Of a stretch of 19,337 bases of DNA, positions 7,387 through 14,782 are shown in pieces. Source of the DNA: CAZWMK01 sp964635065 (GTDB lineage: Bacteria; Pseudomonadota; Alphaproteobacteria; Sphingomonadales; Sphingomonadaceae); assembly GCA_964635065.1 (NCBI GenBank), contig CAZWMK010000035.1, forward strand, positions 1 to 19,337, given 5' to 3'. The translations under genes were made by a program, and so were the position numbers. The notes below the pieces were generated by a model, which had not been told where the DNA came from, did not search any database, and saw only the letters and a program-made list of their open reading frames with translations. Each line of letters begins with the position of its first letter. The first letter of the stretch is position 1.

Positions 7387-9092
7387 TTCGCTTTCGCCGC
7401 CTCGGCGGGCATCGGGTGACGCTTCAGGAAATAGCCCTGCTGGATGATCGAGATGATGTTGTTGGTCACCCAGTAAAGCTGAAGCCCGGCGGCAAAGGGT
7501 GCCATGATAAACATGAAGACCCACGGCATCAGCGCGAACACCTTCTGCTGCACTTCATCCATCGGCTGCGGATTGAGCTTTTGCTGCAACCACATGGTGA
7601 TGCCAAGCAGGATCGCCAGCACGCCAAGACCGATCATCGGCGGTGGCGTGAACGGCAAAAGCCCGAACAGGTTCACCGGCGTCAGCGGATCGGGTGCCGA
7701 CAGGTCCTTGATCCACAGGACGAACGGCTGATGACGCATTTCGATGGTCAACAGCAGCACCTTGTAGAGCGCATAGAATACCGGAATCTGCAACAGGATC
7801 GGCAGGCAGCCCGCCAGCGGATTGATCTTTTCCTTGCTGTAAAGCGCCATCATTTCCTGTTGCAGACGCACGCGATCGTCCTTGTAGCGTTCCTGCAACT
7901 CCTTCATGCGCGGCTGCACGACGCGCATGCGTGCCATCGAAGAAAACTGCTTGTTCGCCACCGGAAACATGATCAGGCGGACGATGATCGTCAGGCCGAT
8001 GATCGCCACGCCGAAGTTGCCGAGCAGGCGGAACAGCCAGTCGAGCAGATAGAAGATCGGCTTGGTCAGGAAATAGAACCAGCCCCAGTCGATTGCCTTG
8101 TCGAACTGCGGAATGTCGAACCGGCTTTTGTAGCCGTCGAGCACCTGCACTTCCTTGGCACCTGCGAACAGACGCACCGTATTGGCGGCCATGGCGGCAG
8201 GCGCCACGATCTGCGCTTCGGCGGCAAGATCGATCTGATAGCGGCTGCTGCCCGTCCGGCGCATGGCGGCATCGACCTTCACATCCTGCGCCGGAATCAG
8301 CGCAGCGAGCCAGTAGGTATCGGCAAAACCGGTCCAGCCTCCTGTCGAATTGAAGGTCAGCCGGTTATCGGGCGCTTCATCGACTTCCTCATAGTCGACA
8401 TCGGTCAGGCGGTCGTCGAACACGCCGGTGGCGCCGACATGGGCGGTCCAGCTGTCGGGATCTTTCGAATGACCATCGCGCGCCAGCACGGCATAGGGTC
8501 GCAGAACCAGCGCCTGCCCGCCACCGTTCACCACGCGTTGCGTTGCGGTGAACATGTAATTTTCATCAACCGCAAGCGCGATTTCAAACCGCTGCCCCTG
8601 CGTGTTGTTCCAGCTCAGCGTGACCGGCTTTCCGGGCGCAAGAACCGGGCCGCTCGCCTGCCACACCGTATCCGGGCCAGGCACGACAGCCGCACCGCTG
8701 CCCGTCCAGCCGAACTGGGCGAAATAGGCCGCATTGGCGCCCGAAGGTGAAAAGAGGCGGATCTTGGCCGAATCCTTCTTCACCGTTTCGCGGTGGCGGA
8801 TCAGCGTCAGATCGTCGAGGCGCGCCCCTTTGAGGTTGACCGAACCCACAAGGGCGGGCGTTTCGATCCTGAGGCGCGGCGTTTCCGCCAGCACCGCAGT
8901 CCGTGGCCGCAACGCACCGACCGGACCGCCAAGCGCGGGACCGGGCAGATTGCCACCTGCCGCCACGGATGGAGCGGCCGCCGCCGGTTTTTCCTCGGGC
9001 GTCGGGAAGAAATGTTCGGCCACGAAGGACCAGCCCAGCAGCACCAGCATCGACAGCACGACAGCCAGTAGCATGTTCTTGTTGTCGTTCAC
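7383..9092 (-). CDS. yidC: Membrane protein insertase YidC
   Basis: A 569-residue inner-membrane insertase/chaperone that works with or without SecYEG. The N-terminal anchor helix (about residues 7-25, LLAVVLSMLVLLGWSFVAEH) is followed by the large periplasmic beta domain. The C-terminal Oxa1-like core carries FGVAIIGLTIIVRLIMFP with the conserved membrane-buried Arg, NPLAGCLPILLQIPVFYALY, MPWVFMFIMAPFAAGLQLYW and a final basic tail. The start is GTG at 9090-9092, 18 bases after yidD, with GAAGG upstream as a moderate ribosome site. The stop overlaps engB. It is complete and of normal length. It sits in the classic rpmH-rnpA-yidD-yidC order. Confidence 0.97.
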   Translation of the reverse strand: MNDNKNMLLAVVLSMLVLLGWSFVAEHFFPTPEEKPAAAAPSVAAGGNLPGPALGGPVGALRPRTAVLAETPRLRIETPALVGSVNLKGARLDDLTLIRHRETVKKDSAKIRLFSPSGANAAYFAQFGWTGSGAAVVPGPDTVWQASGPVLAPGKPVTLSWNNTQGQRFEIALAVDENYMFTATQRVVNGGGQALVLRPYAVLARDGHSKDPDSWTAHVGATGVFDDRLTDVDYEEVDEAPDNRLTFNSTGGWTGFADTYWLAALIPAQDVKVDAAMRRTGSSRYQIDLAAEAQIVAPAAMAANTVRLFAGAKEVQVLDGYKSRFDIPQFDKAIDWGWFYFLTKPIFYLLDWLFRLLGNFGVAIIGLTIIVRLIMFPVANKQFSSMARMRVVQPRMKELQERYKDDRVRLQQEMMALYSKEKINPLAGCLPILLQIPVFYALYKVLLLTIEMRHQPFVLWIKDLSAPDPLTPVNLFGLLPFTPPPMIGLGVLAILLGITMWLQQKLNPQPMDEVQQKVFALMPWVFMFIMAPFAAGLQLYWVTNNIISIIQQGYFLKRHPMPAEAAKAK

Positions 9093-9110
9093 GACCTTGC
9101 GACCTTCAGT

Positions 9111-9329
9111 TCAACGCGGCGGCACGGGATCATATCCCGAACCGCCAAAGGGATGACAGCGCGCGATGCGCCGGATGGACAGCCAGCCGCCCCGCAGAAC
9201 CCCATGGCGCGACAGCGCTTCTATGGCATAGGCGGAACAGGATGGCGAAAAACGGCATGTCGGGGGCATCACCGCCGAAAATGTCACCTGCCAGAGGCGG
9301 ACAAGCAAGATCAAGCCCCGGACGATCAT
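9111..9329 (-). CDS. yidD: Membrane protein insertion efficiency factor YidD
   Basis: A 72-residue membrane-associated protein that aids YidC-dependent insertion. The family pattern is complete: PPTCRFSPSCSAYAIEAL with its two Cys, then RHGVLRGGWLSIRRIARCHP with the third Cys, then FGGSGYDPVP. An amphipathic N-terminal helix (MIVRGLILLVRLWQ) precedes the Cys region. The start ATG overlaps the rnpA stop as ATGA, so translation is probably coupled. It lies between rnpA and yidC as in most bacteria. Confidence 0.96.
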   Translation of the reverse strand: MIVRGLILLVRLWQVTFSAVMPPTCRFSPSCSAYAIEALSRHGVLRGGWLSIRRIARCHPFGGSGYDPVPPR

Positions 9330-9673
9330 GCCGACTTGGTCGCGCGACGGATCGCGCGCTCCAGATCCTGACGGAGCGCAGCATAATCGCGCGTCAATCC
9401 GTCATTGCGGCCAATCAGCACATGATCGGCACCGGACACCCCGTGCGTGGGCAGGACTTCGCGCACCAACGCGCGCAAACGGCGTTTGAGGCGGTTGCGG
9501 ACAACCGCATTGCCGATTTTTTTCGTCACAGTGAAACCAACGCGGGCCACCGGATCCGAATCACCGCGCGGATATACCAAAAGGACAAAGCCGGGCGTTG
9601 GCGCCCGGCCTCCCTTGTTCGCGGCGAGAAAATCGCGCCGCGCGGTCATGCGACCGACCGGCACGAAGGCCAT
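9326..9673 (-). CDS. rnpA: Ribonuclease P protein component
   Basis: A 115-residue basic protein that joins the RNase P RNA to mature tRNA 5' ends. The signature is GFTVTKKIGNAVVRNRLKRR (about residues 46-65), containing the RNR motif; TARRDFLAANKG near the start matches the family N-terminus. The start is uncertain: ATG at 9671-9673 lies 6 bases after rpmH without a clear ribosome site, while ATG at 9647-9649 would give MTARRDF and a 107-residue protein. It is cotranscribed with rpmH upstream and coupled to yidD downstream. Confidence 0.95.
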   Translation of the reverse strand: MAFVPVGRMTARRDFLAANKGGRAPTPGFVLLVYPRGDSDPVARVGFTVTKKIGNAVVRNRLKRRLRALVREVLPTHGVSGADHVLIGRNDGLTRDYAALRQDLERAIRRATKSA

Positions 9674-9679
9674 CGCTTC

Positions 9680-9814
9680 TTAGGCCGACAGCTTCTTGCG
9701 GCCACGCGCGCGGCGGGCAGCCAGAACCTTGCGACCGCCGGGGGTTGCCATGCGCGAACGGAAACCGTGGCGGCGCTTGCGAACGAGACGGCTGGGCTGA
9801 TAGGTGCGCTTCAT
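9680..9814 (-). CDS. rpmH: 50S ribosomal protein L34
   Basis: A 44-residue, very basic ribosomal protein, starting MKRTYQPSRLVRKRRHGF and ending ARGRKKLSA. The length and sequence are those of bacterial L34. The ATG at 9812-9814 has an AAGGA ribosome site. It is the first gene of the rpmH-rnpA-yidD-yidC-engB cassette, with a good promoter about 65 bases upstream. Confidence 0.97.
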   Translation of the reverse strand: MKRTYQPSRLVRKRRHGFRSRMATPGGRKVLAARRARGRKKLSA

Positions 9815-9878
9815 CGTGCGGTCCTTGGATTAAAACAGGTCGACGCAACCGCTGTCACCAGCGGCGCGAGAAGGCGGC

Positions 9879-9907
9879 GGGATAGCCCCGCACAGCCGGA
9901 AAGTCAA
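9879..9907 (-). promoter_or_regulatory. Sigma-70-type promoter of rpmH
   Basis: On the minus strand TTGACT (9907-9902) and TATCCC (9884-9879) are separated by exactly 17 bases. Transcription would begin near 9872, giving a leader of about 58 bases before rpmH. The -35 box matches consensus at 5 of 6 positions and the -10 box at 3 of 6. The remaining part of the 9815-9935 intergenic region shows nothing else. Confidence 0.65.
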
Positions 9908-9935
9908 CGCCGGATCGCCAAGTGCAAAGCCGGTT

Positions 9936-10235
9936 TCAGTTCCGCGGCCATTCCAGCTTGCGGCGCTTCAGCCCGACATCGAGCCAACGCCCGATACGCG
10001 GCCAGCGGCGCTTGGCCCGGACATAGCCGCGCCGCGCCCGCTGGCTGTTGCGCAACACCAGCGCCAGCCCCATGGCCGTGCCGATGAATCCCCAGGGTCC
10101 GGGGATGATCGGCCCGCCGATGATCGGCGCCAGAATCAGCAGCAACACGCCCAGCACCATCTCGCTGCCCCGCCGCAACGGAGACCGCTTGCGCACAAGG
10201 CGCAAGGAGGCTGTATCTGACACGCTGGAACTCAC
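9936..10235 (-). CDS. Small membrane protein, PGPGW-like
   Basis: A 99-residue protein with a basic N-terminus (residues 11-22), two hydrophobic stretches (about 26-39 and 47-62) separated by GGPIIPGPWG, and a strongly basic C-terminal tail rich in Arg and Lys. The short hairpin of two membrane segments around a P-G-P turn resembles the PGPGW family of putative transmembrane proteins, whose function is unknown. The start is GTG at 10233-10235, with no obvious ribosome site; an internal ATG at residue 26 is the only other candidate, but would drop the basic leader. It lies just upstream of the rpmH promoter on the same strand and is divergent from the outer-membrane protein gene. Confidence 0.7.
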   Translation of the reverse strand: MSSSVSDTASLRLVRKRSPLRRGSEMVLGVLLLILAPIIGGPIIPGPWGFIGTAMGLALVLRNSQRARRGYVRAKRRWPRIGRWLDVGLKRRKLEWPRN

Positions 10236-10244
10236 AGGGCTATG

Positions 10245-10273
10245 CCTTTAAGCAATGGGTAAGAACCTCTCAA
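10245..10273 (-). promoter_or_regulatory. Possible promoter of the PGPGW-like gene
   Basis: On the minus strand TTGAGA (10273-10268) and TAAAGG (10250-10245) are 17 bases apart. The predicted start of transcription falls only about three bases before the GTG start codon, which would mean an almost leaderless message. The -10 box is weak, so this is tentative. Confidence 0.35.
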
Positions 10274-10338
10274 CCATATGCGTTTATCATAGAACGCTTG
10301 GATGACGCCGGGCTGAACCAACTGGGATCGCAAGCATC

Positions 10339-11688
10339 ATGTTGAAAACCGCAACCGCCCTGATTCTCGCAGCCCAAAGCCTGACGGCCATGGCAGCTGC
10401 GATAGAGCCCCCCGCAGACCTGACCCCGGCCGATGTGCCCGCCGCAGACATGTCGCCGGCAGACATGTCGCCCGCCGATACGCCAGTCGCGTCCGACATG
10501 TCGCCCGACAGCGCCATGCCGCCCGCCGCCCCGCCGGTCGCGGTCGGCAAAGCCGCACAGGCGCGCATGCTGTCCGGCTTCGCGGAAATCGAGGGACGGG
10601 TTTTCACCAGTTCATCCGATGACGGGATCGGCAAGGATGCGGCCCTGTCCGCCGCCATCGAACCGACGCTGCGCGTCGACAGTGATGACGGGCAGCACAG
10701 CCTGCGCTTCACAGGCTTTGCCCGCATCGATACCATCGACAACCATCGCACCCATGCCGATGTGCGTGAAGCCAAATGGGTGGGCCAGTTCGGCAAGCTC
10801 AATCTGGTGGCGGGCGTCGACCGGCTGTTCTGGGGCGTCACCGAAGCCGCGCATGTCGTGAACATCGTCAACCAGGTCGACAGCCTCGAAGACATCGACC
10901 GCGAGGATTTCCTCGGCCAGCCGCTTGTGTCGGCGGCTCTCAACACCGGGCTGGGCACCTTTTCGGCCTATGTCATGCCGGTGTTCCGCGAACGCCGTTT
11001 TCCCGGCGCCGAGGACCGTCCGAACCTGCCGCTGCGCGTCGACCGCAAACAGGCGCGCTATGAATCGTCCAAGGGCAAGGACCATGTCGACTGGGCAGCG
11101 CGCTGGCAGATCAACCGGCAAGGGCTGGATGTCGGCCTGTCCTATTTCTCGGGCACCGACCGCGATCCGCAACTGATGCCGACACTGACCGCCACCGGCC
11201 AGCCGGTGCTTGCGCCTTATTACGCCCTGATCGACCAGGCCGGGATCGACGCCCAATGGTCCATGGGCAGTCTCGCGCTCAAGTTCGAGGGCATGAAACG
11301 ATGGACGGCGGGCGACAATTACGGCGCGCTCGCCACCGGTTTTGAATATACGATCGGCGGCATTGGCGCGGGCGGCGGCGACCTCGGCCTGCTTGCCGAA
11401 TATCTCTGGAACGACGGACGCGGACGCGGCCCCACGCCGTTCGAGGACGATCTCATGATCGGCGTGCGCTGGTCTGGCAACGATACGGCCACAACGGAAT
11501 TGCTGGCAGCAGCCGTCATCGACATGAACGGCGACGGCACCGCCTTCAATATCGAAGCCTCGCGTCGGATGGGCCAGGCCATGCGGGTCTCGCTTGATGC
11601 CCGGCTGTTCACCAAAGGCGTGGACGATCAGCTGCGTTTCATCCGCGACGACAGTTTCGTGCAACTCAAGCTGCAATATTATTTCTAG
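10339..11688 (+). CDS. Predicted outer-membrane beta-barrel protein of unknown family
   Basis: A 449-residue protein with a signal peptide (about residues 1-21, ending AMAAA). Next comes a low-complexity linker of five imperfect five-residue repeats around P-A-D (residues 25-49). The rest is a long series of amphipathic strands such as HSLRFTGFARIDTID, WAARWQINRQGLDVGLSYFS and AMRVSLDARLF. The protein ends in LQYYF, the C-terminal aromatic signature recognised by the BAM complex. I do not recognise a named family; it could be a porin-like or substrate-specific channel. A GGGA ribosome site precedes the ATG. It stands alone: divergent from the small membrane protein gene, with comM 67 bases downstream. 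Confidence 0.82.
   Translation: MLKTATALILAAQSLTAMAAAIEPPADLTPADVPAADMSPADMSPADTPVASDMSPDSAMPPAAPPVAVGKAAQARMLSGFAEIEGRVFTSSSDDGIGKDAALSAAIEPTLRVDSDDGQHSLRFTGFARIDTIDNHRTHADVREAKWVGQFGKLNLVAGVDRLFWGVTEAAHVVNIVNQVDSLEDIDREDFLGQPLVSAALNTGLGTFSAYVMPVFRERRFPGAEDRPNLPLRVDRKQARYESSKGKDHVDWAARWQINRQGLDVGLSYFSGTDRDPQLMPTLTATGQPVLAPYYALIDQAGIDAQWSMGSLALKFEGMKRWTAGDNYGALATGFEYTIGGIGAGGGDLGLLAEYLWNDGRGRGPTPFEDDLMIGVRWSGNDTATTELLAAAVIDMNGDGTAFNIEASRRMGQAMRVSLDARLFTKGVDDQLRFIRDDSFVQLKLQYYF
10411..10485 (+). repeat. Imperfect 15-base tandem repeat coding for P-A-D units
   Basis: Five consecutive 15-base units encode PADLT, PADVP, AADMS, PADMS and PADTP in the linker after the signal peptide. The two central units share GCAGACATGTCGCC almost exactly. 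A partial echo (SDMSP) follows. Variation in copy number would change linker length without shifting the frame. Confidence 0.8.
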
Positions 11689-11716
11689 TCTTTTCAGACC
11701 GCTGCTTGCCTGACCG

Positions 11717-11748
11717 CCCCCTTCTTTGCTCTAACGGGCAAGAGGGGG
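11717..11748 (+). promoter_or_regulatory. Imperfect hairpin covering the comM ribosome site
   Basis: CCCCCT (11717-11722), CTT (11724-11726) and GC (11728-11729) can pair with GC (11738-11739), AAG (11740-11742) and AGGGGG (11743-11748), with two single-T bulges and an 8-base loop. The right arm contains most of the GGGGGAG ribosome site of comM. It would matter only if transcription begins upstream of 11717. Confidence 0.4.
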
Positions 11749-11755
11749 AGCAGTT

Positions 11756-13264
11756 ATGGTCGCGCGGATCAGCACGGTTGCGTTTCTGGGGCTGGAAGCC
11801 CGCACAGTCGATGTGCAGGTTCAGATCGCGAAAGGCGCCAGCGCCTTTACCGTTGTCGGCCTGCCCGACAAGGCGGTCAACGAAAGCAAGGAACGCGTGC
11901 GCGCGACACTGTCCGCCATCGGCCTCGCGTTGCCATTCCAGCGCATCACGGTGAACCTGTCTCCGGCCGATCTGCCGAAGGAAGGGTCGCATTATGATCT
12001 CCCCATTGCGCTTGGCCTGCTCGCAGCGATGGGCGTCGTTGATGCCGAAAGTCTGAGCCAGTATCTGGCCGTCGGCGAACTTGGCCTTGATGGCCGCCTG
12101 TCCCCCGTCCCCGGTGTGCTGCTGGCGGCGCTTCATGCCTCGTCCAATGATCTCGGCCTGATCTGCCCGGCTGCGCAAGGCGGTGAGGCAGCGTGGGCCG
12201 GACGAATCGAAGTGCTTGCCGCCCCGGATCTGCTTGCCCTTCTCAATCATCTCAAAGGCACGCAGATCCTTGCAGCACCGACGCGCAACGAGACGGCAAC
12301 GCCGCGCAACGGTCCTGATCTGGGTGAAATCAAGGGGCAGGAAACCGCCAAGCGCGCGCTCGAAATCGCCGCAGCCGGTGGCCATAACCTCTTGTTTGTC
12401 GGCCCACCCGGCGCGGGCAAGTCGCTGCTGGCGGCCGCACTGCCCGGCATATTGCCCGATCTCACCCCGCGCGAGGCGCTGGAAGTATCGATGGTTGCCA
12501 GCGTCGCCGGTCAGCTGGAGGATGGACAGCTGATCCGCAGCCGTCCGTTCCGCGCACCGCATCACAGCGCCTCGATGCCCGCGCTCGTCGGCGGTGGCGC
12601 CAAGGCGCGCCCCGGCGAAGTCAGCCTTGCCCATCTTGGCGTGCTGTTTCTCGACGAACTGCCGGAGTTCCAGCGCGCGGTGCTCGATTCCCTGCGCCAG
12701 CCGCTGGAAACCGGCACGATCAGCGTGGCGCGCGCCGCATTGCATGTCAGCTATCCCGCGCGGGTGCAGCTGATTGCCGCGATGAATCCCTGCCGCTGCG
12801 GTCATCTGGGCGACGCAAGCCTTGCCTGCGCCCGCGCGCCGAAATGCGCCGCCGATTATCAGGCACGCGTCTCAGGTCCGCTGCTTGATCGCATTGACCT
12901 TCATGTCGAGGTCCAGCCCGTGTCCGCCGCTGATCTCAGCCTGCCGCCCCCTGCCGAATCAAGCGCCGATGTTGCCGCACGCGTCGCTGCCGCCCGCGCC
13001 CGCCAGACAGCGCGCTATGAAGGCCATGACGTCCGCAGCAATGCCGAGGCCGATGGCCGCCTTCTGGAACAGGTCGCCGCCCCCGATGATGCCGGACGCA
13101 AGCTGTTGACGCAGGCGGCCGAGGCGATGCGGCTGTCGGCGCGCGGCTATCATCGCGTTTTGCGCGTCGCTCGCACCCTCGCCGATCTGGCCGGTGCCGA
13201 CAGCGTTGGCCGCATCCACATTGCCGAAGCGCTGAGCTACCGGCGGCAAGCGCCAGTCAACTGA
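11756..13264 (+). CDS. comM: YifB/ComM-family magnesium chelatase-like AAA+ ATPase
   Basis: A 502-residue cytoplasmic AAA+ protein. The N-terminal Lon-protease-like fold domain (about residues 20-140) includes FTVVGLPDKAVNESKERVRA and VNLSPADLPKEGSHYDLPIA. The ATPase core carries Walker A GPPGAGKS (216-223) and Walker B LFLDEL (297-302). A Cys-containing insert, NPCRCGH, followed by C..A..C, is typical of the family. The C-terminal Mg-chelatase-like domain ends with the RGYHRVLRVARTLADL helix. In naturally competent bacteria ComM is a branch-migration helicase for integrating transformed DNA; the gene is widespread in non-competent species too. The ATG is preceded by a strong GGGGGAG ribosome site. 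No competence genes are nearby. Confidence 0.95.
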   Translation: MVARISTVAFLGLEARTVDVQVQIAKGASAFTVVGLPDKAVNESKERVRATLSAIGLALPFQRITVNLSPADLPKEGSHYDLPIALGLLAAMGVVDAESLSQYLAVGELGLDGRLSPVPGVLLAALHASSNDLGLICPAAQGGEAAWAGRIEVLAAPDLLALLNHLKGTQILAAPTRNETATPRNGPDLGEIKGQETAKRALEIAAAGGHNLLFVGPPGAGKSLLAAALPGILPDLTPREALEVSMVASVAGQLEDGQLIRSRPFRAPHHSASMPALVGGGAKARPGEVSLAHLGVLFLDELPEFQRAVLDSLRQPLETGTISVARAALHVSYPARVQLIAAMNPCRCGHLGDASLACARAPKCAADYQARVSGPLLDRIDLHVEVQPVSAADLSLPPPAESSADVAARVAAARARQTARYEGHDVRSNAEADGRLLEQVAAPDDAGRKLLTQAAEAMRLSARGYHRVLRVARTLADLAGADSVGRIHIAEALSYRRQAPVN

Positions 13265-13265
13265 C

Positions 13266-13283
13266 AGGCCGGTGCGGCCTTTT
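13266..13283 (+). terminator. Intrinsic terminator after comM
   Basis: AGGCCG (13266-13271) and CGGCCT (13275-13280) form a perfect 6-base-pair stem with a GTG loop, running into TTTT (13280-13283). It begins directly after the comM stop codon. The stem is short and the T-run is modest, so efficiency may be partial. Confidence 0.6.
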
Positions 13284-13300
13284 GACCCCGCCCATCGGAT

Positions 13301-13342
13301 CGGCCACATTGGAACGGCCACATTGGAACGGCCACATTGGAA
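13301..13342. repeat. Three perfect tandem copies of a 14-base unit
   Basis: CGGCCACATTGGAA is repeated three times without change (13301-13314, 13315-13328, 13329-13342), followed by a partial CGGC. Each unit contains the small inverted repeat CCA-CAT-TGG. It lies between the comM terminator and the symporter gene, about 60 bases before its start. It could be a set of operator sites or a simple variable-number repeat. Confidence 0.9.
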
Positions 13343-13403
13343 CGGCATCATCCGCATCTGACAAAAGGCGCGGGGACACCAAAGGACGCGGGGGAAACAA
13401 GCC

Positions 13404-14717
13404 ATGGCACGTCAGACAGAGCGGCGGATGCCGTTGCACGTGAAAATGCTGGCCGGTTTCCTTATCGGCCTTGGCGCCGGCCTTGCCGTGCATCTCAGTG
13501 GCCAGTCCGGAGCGGACTGGGTGCTGTGGCTGACAGGCTATGTCACGGGTCCCATCGGCCAGATTTTTCTGCGCCTGCTGTTCATGCTGGTGCTGCCGTT
13601 GCTGTTTTCGGCGCTGGTCGTCGGCATTGCCGACATGGGCGATGCACGGGCGCTGGGCCGCATCGGCTGGAAAACCCTGCTATACACCGTCGGCATTTCT
13701 TCGGTGGCGGTGCTCATCGGCCTTTTTCTGGTCAACCTGCTGCGTCCGGGCGATGGCGTCGATCCGGTTCTCGCGCAGCAGCTGCTGGCCGATGCCGGAG
13801 ATGGCGCGCGCGCGATCATCGCAACCTCACGCGAAGCCCCCAGCGGCCTTGAGGCGCTTCTCAACATCGTACCCGCCAATGTCGTCCGCGCCGCCGCCGA
13901 CAATGACATTCTTGCCGTCATGTTCTTTGCCATGATGTTCGGCCTTGGCATCGTCATCGCCAACACTGAGGCCAGCCACAAGGTGAAGCATCTGGCCGAA
14001 GGCATTTTCGACATCGCGATGACACTGATCAACCTCGTCATCCGGATGGCGCCGCTGGCCGTTGCCTGTTTCATGTTCAACCTTGCCGCCCTGTTCGGCT
14101 GGGATCTTCTGGCGCGGCTCGGTGCCTATGTCGCCGTTGTCGTGCTGGCGCTGGGGCTGCACATGGTGGTCGTCTATTCGCTGGCCGTGCGCTTCATGGG
14201 CGGCATGGCGCCGCTGCATTTCTTCAGCGCCAGCCGCGAAGCGATCGTCATGGCCTTTGCCACCGCCTCCTCGAACGCAACGCTGCCGACCGCGCTCAAG
14301 GTGGCCGAAGAGAAACTGCACCTGCCGCGCCGCGTCGCACGCTTCGTGCTGACGATCGGCGCCACCGCCAACCAGAATGGCACGGCCCTGTTCGAGGGGG
14401 TGACCGTGCTTTTCCTCGCCCAGTTCTTCGGGGTCGATCTCAGCCTGCCGCAGCAGGCCATCATCATGCTGATCTGCATTCTGGGCGGAATCGGCACAGC
14501 GGGCGTTCCGGCCGGATCGTTGCCGGTTGTCGCCCTCATTCTTGGCATGTTCGGCATACCGCCCGAAGGCATCGGCCTGATCCTTGGCGTCGACCGCTTC
14601 CTCGACATGTGCCGCACCATGCTGAACGTCACGGGCGACCTCGCCGCCGCCGTCGTCGTCTCGCACGGCGAATCCACAGACAAGACCACACACACCGGTC
14701 TCTCCGAGACGCGCTAG
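13404..14717 (+). CDS. Dicarboxylate/amino acid:cation symporter (DAACS family)
   Basis: A 437-residue inner-membrane secondary transporter of the GltP/DctA/GltPh type, with eight membrane helices and two re-entrant hairpins expected. The HP1 tip is SSNATLP (about 289-295). The TM8 substrate site is D397-R-F-L-D401-M-C-R404-T-M-L-N408, which conserves the Asp, Arg and Asn that in GltPh hold an acidic amino acid; Arg404 suggests a substrate with a second carboxylate. The HP2 region GGIGTAGVPAG is present. Unusually, the TM7 cation motif NMDGT is replaced by NQNGT (323-327). A GGGGA ribosome site lies upstream. The family is certain; substrate (glutamate, aspartate or C4-dicarboxylate) and coupling ion are not. 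Confidence 0.94.
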   Translation: MARQTERRMPLHVKMLAGFLIGLGAGLAVHLSGQSGADWVLWLTGYVTGPIGQIFLRLLFMLVLPLLFSALVVGIADMGDARALGRIGWKTLLYTVGISSVAVLIGLFLVNLLRPGDGVDPVLAQQLLADAGDGARAIIATSREAPSGLEALLNIVPANVVRAAADNDILAVMFFAMMFGLGIVIANTEASHKVKHLAEGIFDIAMTLINLVIRMAPLAVACFMFNLAALFGWDLLARLGAYVAVVVLALGLHMVVVYSLAVRFMGGMAPLHFFSASREAIVMAFATASSNATLPTALKVAEEKLHLPRRVARFVLTIGATANQNGTALFEGVTVLFLAQFFGVDLSLPQQAIIMLICILGGIGTAGVPAGSLPVVALILGMFGIPPEGIGLILGVDRFLDMCRTMLNVTGDLAAAVVVSHGESTDKTTHTGLSETR

Positions 14718-14782
14718 ACACATGACGGTCATCGGTTTTTCCATTCCCAGGCCGCCGGCGAGCGACTAAGCATGGCAGCACG

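Noticed and set aside
7416..8750. 444-codon frame opposite yidC
   Set aside because: The His/Gln/Arg-rich translation has no recognisable domain and lies entirely antisense to a certain yidC gene.
11756..13264. Magnesium chelatase subunit (BchI/ChlI) for chlorophyll synthesis
   Set aside because: The N-terminal Lon-like domain and the Cys insert identify the YifB/ComM branch, and no pigment genes are nearby.
13282..13305. TTGACC as a -35 box for the symporter gene
   Set aside because: It overlaps the comM terminator tail and has no acceptable -10 box at 16-18 bases.
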